From: Globomyces pollinis-pini
Lineage: Eukaryota > Chytridiomycota > Chytridiomycetes > Rhizophydiales > Globomycetaceae
Assembly (NCBI GenBank): GCA_025399215.1
Contig: MU621357.1
Span: forward strand, 1 to 23,032
Direction of reading: 5' to 3'
Length of the DNA stretch: 23,032 nt
Shown: positions 1-8,769 of the stretch, in pieces
Layout of the letters: each line of letters starts with the position of its first letter
Position numbering within the stretch: the first letter of the stretch is position 1
Made by a program: the position numbers and the translations under genes
Notes under the pieces: model-generated
Database searches by the model: none
Seen by the model: only the letters and a program-made list of their open reading frames with translations
What the model was told of the DNA's origin: nothing

Positions 1-141
1 TCACTGAATCATTGTTTATTTTAGATGTGAGCTTTGCTGTAGATGTATGGCACACGATATGATTAGAACTTTTTCGCGTGTTCCAAACAATAACATGAAA
101 TGAATTCATTGGAGTAGTTTGAAATCGGGAATATTTGAAAA

Positions 142-819
142 ACGCTACTAACACTTATTCAATACGAAGATGATCGAATAGTTCTGAATGTAGATGAACA
201 CGAAGTTGAGGAACAAATTCGAGGGAAGCCAACAAAGCTGCTCTACAAGAATGAAATAGAATATTCCATAAAACAAGCACACGATAGACTCGACCTTCCT
301 GGTTCAATCATAGTAGCTAATATGACTGATTCTCGAAATCTGCATTAATCGACAGGGGTGAATGATATGTATGCTTTCCTAGGTTAATTATATATAATGC
401 AGGATATGATTGGAATGTTTTGATTTGAAAAGTGGTCATGTTAATGTGACAACCTATACATTGATAGACGGTTTAAATAGGTTATCACATTAACATAACG
501 ATTACATCAACATCTTTCCTTTTATACAACATTATTCAGCTCCATTGAATCCAGTATATATCAAGCTTCTCCAAAATCTATTGGCTATTACTGAAGTGAT
601 AGCTAGAAAAATCAAACAATATCAGTTACTTGGTAATGATGCATCCATTTAAAGCTCAATCCCAGTATACAGTTAAAACAAAGATGAAGATAATTAGGAT
701 TGTTTGTATAGTTCTCAACCGCAAGAAATCAACAATTGGAAATATATGACTTCGAAGTTCTGGTTAATTCAACAGACTCTTCTGATCCAAAGCTACAAGC
801 TATAAAAGAACCTAACTGA
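142..819 (+). pseudogene. degraded coding remnants, unidentified
   Basis: Two short stretches read like former protein-coding sequence but have no start codon and no long frame. The first (142-348) stays open for 68 codons and includes the segment NVDEHEVEEQIRGKPTKLL, with ordinary protein composition, ending in TAA. The second (712-819) is open for 35 codons, includes QLEIYDFEVLVNSTDSSDP, and ends in TGA. They lie in different frames and are separated by a hairpin-forming inverted repeat. I do not recognise the family. They could be pieces of one decayed gene or of a mobile element, or exons of a gene whose introns I cannot place. Confidence 0.3.
438..496. repeat. inverted repeat, 19-bp arms
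   Basis: The left arm 438-456 (ATGTTAATGTGACAACCTA) and the right arm 478-496 are reverse complements with one mismatch, separated by 21 bp. The unit could form a hairpin. It sits between two coding relics, so it may be the footprint of a small mobile element or a palindromic regulatory site. No target-site duplication was established. Confidence 0.6.
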
Positions 820-2416
820 TTTGAAGCTTTAGCGACTATCCATGATTGTTGATTTACTTGCTGGTAATTATCAGTACTGTAATTCGTGGATGTATGGAAC
901 ATCATTGAAGGATTAACAAGCTAGTGATCAGTAGATCATATATATTATTCTCAGCTTATTCCGTCATTCTTAGAGACTGCTACTGCTACTCAAGGTATGT
1001 AATTGGAAGAGGGTAGCTAGACTTACTTGCTATTTTTACCAAGAAGTAGTTGAAAATACTCAGAATCATAGAGCAAACTCACTCTAGATACTGATCTATT
1101 TTGCAACGAAGCTTTCTCGAGCAAAATCAGATCTTTTGTCGTTTATGGTTCACCTAGTTGGATCTTATTTTTCCAAAAACTTCACACCATTCCAACCAAT
1201 CATCTTCAAGCAAGCCTCCACCAGCCTCTCGCTGTATAAAAGACAGGCATTTCTCTCATTATTCTTTACTAAAAATTAGAAGGGGAAATGGAAGTGGAGC
1301 CGTGGGACGTTGCCAGATGGAAGGACTGACCCACCCTGCATCGGGGAACGTTGCTAGAGCAATGTTTGGAGGTAGATCAGTTGAATGGAGTCGAATGTTT
1401 GGATGTAGATCAGTTAGATAGAGTCGAATGTTTGGATAAAACCTAGTAGCCGTTTGGAATTGGTGTCGATGGAACTGAACTTGGATTGACAAAGGTAATA
1501 TTACTTATTTGTAGAAAGGAATGTGTGAATCAAGGTGAAGTAACTGTAAACCCAGTAGCACACGCACTAAGCGTTGTGACAAAAACCCAAACAACTACTT
1601 TAGGCGAGTTTTTCGTTAATAATAAATATAATTTTAAAATCAAATCAAAGTGTTTAATTCTTTTAATGAGTTTCTTTTATATCTTCATTCAATGATGTCT
1701 ATCAATCAAAATCTCTCACATTGAAAATTTATACAGACTGTTAACTGTTTATATGGGGTGAGTAACTTGATCAAGAATGAAAATGCAGGGTCTGAGAAGG
1801 GATGTTAGTTGACTGGATCCAAACAATCTAGTACAATTAGACGGTGAGAGTCTAAATCAATCACATATACCACCAAGATTTCTGATCCTACCTACTAGAG
1901 ATACTCTAGTTAATCAAAACCCAACCATTCTCCATCTGACAGTAATTCATAGGTAGTCCGAATATTGAACAACGAAGTGAAAATAATTTTGTCCAAGCTA
2001 AACTATTTCCAAGTTGATCGTTGATGAATAGGATTCGCTAGTTTAATCGAATATTTAGATGTTGAAGGATAATCAGGACCTCATATCGAATATGGAAGAG
2101 TAAGTTTGAATATTGAATCAAAATGATTATCAAATGCTGGATATGAGAGTCTCAAGCGATAGTCTATTCAAGTCTTATAGACTGTCAACTGAAAGATTAT
2201 TCCTGTAATCGGAAACTTGATTATTTTCCTCAGCAAGTATTTACGCAGTGATATAACAACTTAAATAAACAAGCAGCAGTGCATCATATACATTCTATAT
2301 CTAACGATTAAGGGAATTAATAGACATTCCTATTTGCGTCCTTTATTCTTGTTTTTGAAGCTTGGAAAGAGACAAAGCATCATCGATAGCATGTTCTGAC
2401 GCTGCCAACCATTCTC
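820..2416. other. gene-poor stretch
   Basis: No gene can be supported here. Open frames are short and lack protein-like character. A TATA-like sequence (TATAAAAG, 1234-1241) is followed by no convincing gene. The stretch also contains a 33-bp tandem repeat, annotated separately. A GT...AG pair at about 1495-1515 resembles the short introns of this genome, but the flanking frames do not join. Confidence 0.5.
1361..1436. repeat. 33-bp tandem repeat, about 2.3 copies
   Basis: Units at 1361-1393 and 1394-1426 begin AATGTTTGGA and contain GTAGATCAGTT. They differ at a few positions. A third partial unit runs to 1436. The unit length is a multiple of three, but no gene is supported around it. Confidence 0.7.
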
Positions 2417-3033
2417 TTACTTTGCTTGGGCTTTAACAGTTTTCTCATTATCTTCTTCTGAATTTTCTTTGTCTTCTTCCATGGCTTTCCTTCTGTTCTC
2501 TTGCCGTATAAAAACATTCGTTATTAAATTTTGTCCTGTCCACTCATTCTTCGTTTCGATGAAGTGGGCCTCCATTTCTGACATCCATGACTGGTGCTCT
2601 GGTTCATCTAAGCTATTTAAAGCAAAAACTCGATTGCAAATCTTTTTACCAAATAAATCAAATTTTGGAAGGTTCGCGAAAGGAATCGCGGCAATTAACT
2701 TCGTCTCTTCCAGTCAAACAAAGCCTTTTGTATCCCGATTATCAATTCTCTTTCTGAATGCTTCTTGGCTTACTTCACAATTGTAGCTTACTTGACCAAG
2801 TACAATAATTAGCCTCAGGCCTTGAAAGTCCTTACCATTTCTTCACTAGATGAAATGAATACGATTAGAAACATATCATATTCCTGTACTTATCATTTCA
2901 TTAAATTGGTTTTCCAGTTATTCCATTTCCCCTTTAAGCTCACTTCAACTCGACGCAATGCTTGTGGTTTAGACTCTGCGCTTTTGGCAGCAAAGAAGTC
3001 TCTCGATCTCTCTTGAAATATAAAGTCAAATGA
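2417..3033 (-). pseudogene. broken minus-strand gene, unidentified family
   Basis: Read on the minus strand this region is clearly ex-coding. An upstream exon (3033 down to 2944, containing DFIFQERSRDFFAAKSAESK) is followed by a credible 60-nt intron (2943 to 2884, GTGAGC...TACAG). The reading continues with EYDMFLIVFISSSEEMV, then breaks by a one-base frameshift near 2812-2824. It resumes as LRLIIVLGQVSYNCEVS, meets an in-frame TGA at 2716-2714, and runs 98 more codons (LEETKLIAAIPFANLPKFDL onwards) to TAA at 2417. The last part is acidic (MEEDKENSEEDNEK). The N-terminus is not found. I do not recognise the family. Two independent lesions make an active gene unlikely, though sequencing error could explain one of them. 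Confidence 0.6.
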
Positions 3034-3618
3034 TCAAGAAACACTTTGTGGTTTATGGTGAAATTACACATTGCCATTTGTTGTATTTAAATCTGGCTAT
3101 TGAACTCAAATGAGTTGAGAAAGTTAGACATGTCCGTGATTGGATTCTTTTAAAAGAGGACTAATGTATACTAACAGTATATTGAATACGTAGACTAGAA
3201 TCGTTTTTGGTTACAAATATCTTCATTACACCGCCACAGAACTGTTGGTCACAGTAATTAACAAGAAACGTGGGTATCATACGACCATGGTTCCTAAATG
3301 ACTAAGGATGGATAAGGATTAATGGCGCGAGATAGATAAGGTGGTGGATGAAATGTAAACAATACACATATTCTTATCGGTGATGATGAGATCAAACTAT
3401 GTCTGTGTGATAGCTAGATCAAAACGATAAGTACCAGTAATGTAAACTCTCAATAGAATACCACCATCTATTCTCTTGGATCCTATTATTCCATCCTTTA
3501 AGTGCTGGAAATGATTCATTGAAGTGAAACATCCCCACATTATCACCTGGTTGGCCGTTCTGTCACTCATAATTTCATATGGATCTGTTGTTTTTCTTTC
3601 CCAAACTTCACTAAACTA
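3034..3618. other. intergenic, no gene seen
   Basis: No supported coding sequence. It contains the upstream region of the PQ-loop gene and whatever remains of the 5' part of the broken minus-strand gene. Confidence 0.5.
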
Positions 3619-4503
3619 ATGAGATACACTTGCCCACCAAATGAAGACGGTTTACATAGCATTATGTGGATTGAGGTATCCTATCCCTTCTAACATCAGT
3701 ATCTCTTTCATGAATGCATTTATACTCCTACCGAAGAAATTGCCCTCTTTCTTGGTTACATTTCTATAGGATTTTGGTTATTTGCACAGTTTCCCCAACT
3801 GTGGATCAATACTAAGAAGGGAAACTCTGATTCTTTGAGTGTCGCTTTTCTGTTTAATTGGTTGCTTGGTGACTTTTGCAACTTAATTGGTTGTTTATTA
3901 ACAGGACAGCAACCATTTCAGACTTACTTGGCTGCATATTTTGTCTTTATTGATTCCTCTTTACTGTTACAGGTATTACAATTTCGTTCGCTCATTTTGA
4001 AGTGTATTTATTTCAGATTCTTGTCAGCAGCAAAGCCAAGGTTTGAAGAAATAGTCTATACCGAGGAATCTCCACTTCTTCAACCGGCAACCTCCTCAAC
4101 TTCATTATGTGCAGTGATTGCCCTTACTGCATTTTCAGTAATGAATCAAAGTCTAGATTCCACTTCTGGAAATTTCAACGTTCTTGGCCATAAAGATCCA
4201 ACGGAAGATTCTTATTATCAATTTGGTAGATTCATGGCTTGGTGTTGCACTTGCCTCTATCTATCTTCAAGGTTACCTCAAATTTACTGGAATTTCAAAC
4301 GTCGATCATGTGATGGTTTAGCTATCGTTATGTTTATGTGTGCAGTTATGGGAAATATCACATATGCAGCTTCTATTTTAACTAAATCTTGGGAAGCCAC
4401 GTATCTGTATGGATCCCTACCTTATTTGATCGGGTCTATTGGAACAGTCTCGTTTGATTTTATTATCTTCAGTCAATATCTAATGTATGATAATAAGGAG
4501 TAA
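3619..4503 (+). CDS. PQ-loop vacuolar amino-acid transporter (Ypq/Rtc2/PQLC2 family)
   Basis: Exons 3619-3675 and 3700-4503 give 286 residues. The family (yeast Ypq1-3, human SLC66A1) consists of seven-helix vacuolar or lysosomal proteins that move cationic amino acids. Both hallmark PQ motifs are present: AQFPQLWINTKKGNSDSLS (P51-Q52) and SRLPQIYWNFKRRSCDGLA (P212-Q213). The family block NWLLGDFCNLIGCLLTGQQP follows the first motif. The N-terminus (MRYTCPPNEDG...W) and LFHECIYTP also fit the family, but joining them requires a 24-nt intron (3676-3699, with CTAAC before CAG). Around 3970-4020 the frame reads LLLQVLQFRSLIL where homologs usually have QYxYY. A missed intron (for example a weak donor at about 3969 to TTTCAG) or an indel is possible there. 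The downstream frame is intact to the stop codon. Confidence 0.85.
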
Positions 4504-4785
4504 TTACAAGATGGTAGATCTAATGTAATAAATAACGAAATTACTAATTAAAACTTTGTGTTTAAGGTTACACCAGAGTAGTTTATCTCCAAAAGGTTTA
4601 TCTGAAACTGTTTTACAGAGATGATCAACGGAGATGAAACATCATCTCCATTGGAATATCTTGTATTGGAGACAATAACTGAATCTGTTTTGATTACCTT
4701 GTAACTGCAATATTGGCAAAAAGGTATTGAAACACTGATGGTAATATTCTATCACCAGTGACAAGTGTGATTGCACGTACCATTC

Positions 4786-5139
4786 AGTATGCAGTACAAA
4801 TAGAATTGTACACTAATACTTTTACTCAAGGTTGTGTATTTCAAGACAGCAAATTATTTGGAGTTGAAATACTCAATAAAGACATGATTGTGAAAGTAGA
4901 ATGAAGATGAGATACAATTTATTGTTTTTGAATTATAATGCCTTTAATTGTTGACTTAGAGTTACAGATGCAGCAGGACAACAGAAGCTTCCTTGAAGTG
5001 TTTGAATAGCTAGTTCAATATTTCTTCGATTAGAATCTCTTGATCCATCAGTTTTGATTTTATCACTTTGATCGATAAGGAATTGTTTGACAAAATCAGC
5101 TTGAGATGGGGGACAATCATATGGAATTTTGACGGGCGT
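4786..5139 (-). pseudogene. 5'-truncated copy of the six-cysteine secreted protein gene
   Basis: On the minus strand, 4933-5139 encodes the last 68 residues of the family seen at 7027-7986 (DCPPSQADFVKQFLIDQ ... FCCPAASVTL), then stops. An in-frame TGA (5142-5140) lies just upstream and no start or signal peptide is found. Similarity to 6880-7213 continues through the 3' flank. By eye there are about nine differences over roughly 334 bp, and the three inside the coding part are all synonymous Leu changes. Upstream of DCPP the sequence instead follows the first domain (VKIPYDCPP against VKVPCDCPP), with the conserved Cys replaced by Tyr. The relic is therefore a mosaic, and probably not functional. 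Confidence 0.7.
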
Positions 5140-5142
5140 TCA

Positions 5143-5616
5143 CACTTTTTTAGACGAGACTCTGCTAACAGTTTATACTCTAGCTTGTATGAAATTCAAT
5201 AATAAATTCATCCATAATAGAAAAACTTGCCAATTTAGTGTCTATTAAAATCTGAACTTGGCTTCAGAGACTACTTGCCTGAAACTTTCGGTACAGAGTT
5301 TATTTCGACAGTATTACCTTCTGTATGATACAGTCTGTATCAATACTTTCTACTTAAATGTACAGTTCTTTAGTGTTTAATTATTAATAGTTTTGAAAAT
5401 ATCAATTAATCGGAGCCAAATCGGAGGTAGCAATGAAGTTAAAAAGATTTAATTGGAGATGATGAGGATTTTTAGCCTGTTTTGAACAAAGGTTATAGCT
5501 ACATTTTTCTGTAAGAATGAAATAGTCTAAAATCAACGTACTGACTGATATATATAGTATATATCAGTCAGTACGAATATATATTACAAACATCTCAGTA
5601 GTATTTGAGTATTTGT
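5143..5616. other. intergenic
   Basis: No gene is seen. It separates the truncated relic from the 3' end of the 178-residue secreted-protein gene and contains a perfect palindrome, annotated separately. Confidence 0.5.
5537..5575. repeat. perfect inverted repeat, 18-bp arms, 3-base spacer
   Basis: The arm CGTACTGACTGATATATA (5537-5554) is followed by TAG and its exact reverse complement (5558-5575). It lies about 40 bp beyond the stop codon of the minus-strand gene ending at 5617, so it could form a stem in that 3' UTR. It could also be a transposon footprint or a dimeric protein-binding site. Confidence 0.8.
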
Positions 5617-6153
5617 TTATTGAGTAGGAGTCTTTGTCATTTCAATCAAACCGTCTAGGTTTGATATCCCATCTTGCAGTGTCAAGATGACTTCAAACTT
5701 GTTTTTGATTACCCTAAGCATTTGTGCATCATTGTTCATCTGGTGAATTTCACGCTTTCTTTGATCATCTTTTTGATGCTCCAGCATATACCTTTCACAA
5801 TTGTGTCTAGTCTCCAGCTGTTCATCCAAGTGGTACATGTAACACCCTTGATTAGGACGAAAGCCAGAATCAGTTCGCCGTTTCTCACGTAATGCAATTT
5901 GATTTAGTTCATTTTCAAACAATTGTTTGTAAGAGTACAGTTTCCGGTACTCTTTGTATAATACCAGCATTTCTTGAAGCAACTCCTTTCGTACCTGCAG
6001 GAATCCCTGCAGTAGTGTGTCATCAGTTGGGGATTCAGTTGAACCTTGAGAACCAAAACCGTTGATCGGGCAAAATCCTCTATCAGGGAACTTGCCAGAT
6101 GGTTTGGAAGCCAATTGAGCGACCAAAATTGTAAACAACAGTTGGATTTTCAT
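5617..6153 (-). CDS. small secreted protein, helical, unknown function
   Basis: Single exon, 178 residues. The N-terminus MKIQLLFTILVAQLAS is a typical signal peptide, with cleavage expected around residues 15-17. The mature part is polar and charged, with long helical, coiled-coil-like stretches (about 45-95 and 112-170) and three cysteines (28, 104, 119). A basic KRR at 91-93 could be a Kex2-type site. There is no transmembrane segment or GPI signal. The start is the first ATG before the hydrophobic core. It lies on the same strand as the six-cysteine secreted proteins but shares no visible similarity with them. I recognise no family. An effector-like or cell-surface role is possible but is inference from size and secretion only. 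Confidence 0.7.
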   Translation of the reverse strand: MKIQLLFTILVAQLASKPSGKFPDRGFCPINGFGSQGSTESPTDDTLLQGFLQVRKELLQEMLVLYKEYRKLYSYKQLFENELNQIALREKRRTDSGFRPNQGCYMYHLDEQLETRHNCERYMLEHQKDDQRKREIHQMNNDAQMLRVIKNKFEVILTLQDGISNLDGLIEMTKTPTQ

Positions 6154-6879
6154 TCTGTGAGAAAAGGAAATTATAGGGCGATATTTGCAACAGTATCAAA
6201 CAATCCTTAAGCCCAAATAAAAGCCATAATGTCACGAAAAAATGATTGGTTGTGTAACTTCCTTCACTTCTTTTTCGAATTCCCAATTTAGCGGTAAATG
6301 TATGGTATGTGACTGAAAAAGGAATCAAAATAAGACTTATGGATCTGTAATTATTTACAAGACACAGTAATTGAATTACAAGCGTTCGGGACATTCCCTC
6401 AGAGTGTCAATCGACACCCTACGTTTATTATTCAATGGACACAATACGTTAACACACACCTACAGCATTTTTTCTTTATCTTAAGATATCTAATGTTATG
6501 TTGTTGTGGAAGGAGGTTGTGAAGGAGTTGTGAACAGGATTCAATATTTTATCATAATTGAAAGACAAATTGTGCAACGCTGGTATATGGGGTGAATCAC
6601 CAGTCGGTGCTTCGGCTCATATTCGTGTCCAATCCTTGCTAGTACTCCAAACAGCTCAAATACCACGACCGTGATTTCAATAGCAGGTCACAAAGCCTAT
6701 TTTATATCATCAATGTATAATAAATACTATATGAACTGTGATAACAGTTGATCTGTAACCTACAGAGCTAGCTTTGGTCTACGTTATAATACGGCCCATT
6801 TTCGTGCAGCAAATGTGTCAGGCCATTACTAACCCATGATCTAAAGTTGAACTATTAACTGTTCCTGTAATAAAGGCTG
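6154..6879. other. intergenic, possible small relic
   Basis: Mainly the upstream region of the 178-residue secreted-protein gene and the downstream region of the next gene. On the minus strand, 6687-6541 is open for 48 codons (containing FELFGVLARIGHEYEPKHRL) and looks faintly protein-like, but it has no usable start or context. The last bases (from 6880) begin the segment that is duplicated at 4786. Confidence 0.4.
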
Positions 6880-7026
6880 AGTATGCAGTACAAATAGAAG
6901 TGTACACTAATACTCTTGCTAAAGGTTGTGTATTTCAAGACAGCAATTTATTTGGAGTTGAATTACTCAATAAAGACATGATTGTGAAAGTAGAATGAAG
7001 ATGAGATACAATTTATTGTTTTTGAA

Positions 7027-7986
7027 TTACAATGCCTTTAATTGTTGACTTAAAGTTACAGATGCAGCAGGACAACAGAAGCTTCCTTGAAGTGTTTGAA
7101 TAGCTAATTCAATATTTCTTCGATTAGAATCTCTTGATCCATCAGTTTTGATTTTATCACTTTGATCGATAAGGAATTGTTTGACAAAATCAGCTTGAGA
7201 TGGGGGACAATCACAAGGTACTTTTTTACCACTGATTGGACTGGTACGATCTCCAGGTTTGGTGCATTCTGGGTCATCTAGTCCTGGAGCAGCTCCTAAA
7301 TTAGGAGCGAATCTAGCCAAAGATTGATCTACATTTGCACTCTTTGGTAACTTTGCAGGACATCCATTTGCATTTTCACGGATTTGTCGAAATGCAGCAC
7401 CTCGATCCGCACCATTTGCAGATGTAGATGGGACTTGTACTAACGGGGTGATAACAGGATTTGGATTATCATTAGTTGTAGCACTAGCATTGCTATTGTT
7501 TGTCGCACCGGAACCACCGTTATTTTTTGATGGTTGACCACCACCACTGGCGGCTTTGGTTAATTGATCATTGAGAGTCACGGATCCAGCTGGACAACAG
7601 AAACTACCTTGAAGAGTTTGAATAGCCAATCGAAGGTTATTTTCTCTTCCAGCTACTGATCCACTGTTATCAATTTTTGTTCCATGATCAATAGCAAATT
7701 GTTTAGCAAAATCAGCTTGTGCTGGAGGACAATCACATGGAACCTTGACGGGCTTGACTTGACTAGTACGTTCACCGAATTTATTTTGAACACAGACAGG
7801 ATCTTGTAGACCTGGAGTCGCACCTAAATCAGGAGCAAATTGAGCACGACTAGGATCTTGCTGAGCAGCAGGAGTGATTTTGGTAGGACAAGTACGTTTA
7901 GCTCTAATTTCAGCGCCAGGATCAGCTCCTTGAGCAGCAACGGAGAGTACAATAGATACAGTAGATAAGATAGTAGTAAATTTCAT
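7027..7986 (-). CDS. secreted protein with two six-cysteine domains
   Basis: Single exon, 319 residues. Signal peptide MKFTTILSTVSIVLSVAAQG, then a short propeptide ending in KR (residues 30-31), a likely Kex2 site directly before the first cysteine. Two homologous domains follow: about 32-150 and 209-319. Each has the cysteine pattern C...C...C-D-C-PP...CC with shared blocks (FAPxLGAxPGLxDP, VPCDCPP, LAIQTLQGSFCCPA). The linker (about 150-208) is rich in Ser, Asn and Gly. I recognise it only as a fungal secreted cysteine-rich family. Function is unknown, and extracellular or wall association is likely. Domain 1 is nearly identical to the gene at 8770-9699, and domain 2 to the truncated relic at 4933-5139, so the locus has been duplicated and recombined recently. 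Confidence 0.8.
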   Translation of the reverse strand: MKFTTILSTVSIVLSVAAQGADPGAEIRAKRTCPTKITPAAQQDPSRAQFAPDLGATPGLQDPVCVQNKFGERTSQVKPVKVPCDCPPAQADFAKQFAIDHGTKIDNSGSVAGRENNLRLAIQTLQGSFCCPAGSVTLNDQLTKAASGGGQPSKNNGGSGATNNSNASATTNDNPNPVITPLVQVPSTSANGADRGAAFRQIRENANGCPAKLPKSANVDQSLARFAPNLGAAPGLDDPECTKPGDRTSPISGKKVPCDCPPSQADFVKQFLIDQSDKIKTDGSRDSNRRNIELAIQTLQGSFCCPAASVTLSQQLKAL

Positions 7987-8769
7987 TTGTTTTTTAACTT
8001 AATAATGCTTACTGATATTGTTTTGTAACATATTTATAGTATTCAAGTTGGTATGGCTCAAGAGGAGAAGTTCAAGCCGATGTTCATTGACCAACCAGAA
8101 ATTGTTTCAAATATGAACATTGCCCTGCTTTTGGCAGTTGGCTCAACTCATCTCCCTAACTTGGATGAGTGTCACGATGATATTGATCGTACATTCATTC
8201 TATGATTTGTACACTGAATCCATACTGAATACTTTCAATGTTTGTATCTTAATTTATCAACCCAGAAAAAATCGGTTTTACGTGTAAAAATTGATGATAT
8301 TATGTATTCGAGATACTCATCCGGGGATATATTAGACATGAAAAGTTGATTATAATTTAGTTTGTTGAATTGTGATGTTCAATTTCATCCCCAAAACTGC
8401 AATGCCTCCCAGGCTTTATGGGCTTCACTTGTAAGTCTCACACTAGCCCACTTCAGTCGCATGATTGGATGAAGCTGAATGAAAATGTACAAAATTGTTT
8501 TCAAACTATCATGTCCATATTTATCTTTGTGTTGAATACTTCAAGTCGCATGATTGGATGAAGCTGAATGAAAATGTACAAAATTGTTTTTAAACTATGA
8601 TGTCCATATTTATCTTTGTGTTGAATACGTGTTTTTTATTATGAATTATTTACTATACAGATTTACATTTGATATCAATAAGCTGATTCTGTGTGTTTAT
8701 AATTTCAAAGCTACAATCTCAATTAGAATAATGAACAAATTGTTTTTGTGGGAGTAATTTACTATATAT
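7987..8769. other. intergenic with tandem duplication
   Basis: Upstream region of the 7027-7986 gene (AT-rich, ATTTATAG about 45 bp before the start) and downstream region of the next gene. A 50-codon ATG frame on the + strand (8053-8205, MAQEEKFKPMFIDQPEIV...) is open but has no recognisable family and may be a relic or chance. An 89-bp tandem duplication is annotated separately. Confidence 0.4.
8456..8628. repeat. 89-bp tandem duplication
   Basis: Copy one (8456-8544) and copy two (8545-8628) begin GTCGCATGATTGGATGAAGC and differ at only about two positions until copy two diverges after GTTGAATAC. The copies lie beyond the 3' end of the gene at 8770 (minus strand). Near-identity implies a recent event. 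Confidence 0.85.

Noticed and set aside
1158..1421. 87-residue plus-strand frame spanning the 33-bp repeat
   Set aside because: No domain character. Its openness partly reflects the repeat, and no credible start or family was found.
6083..6394. 103-residue minus-strand frame overlapping the start of the 178-residue secreted protein
   Set aside because: It overlaps in another frame, lacks domain character and covers the promoter of the better gene.
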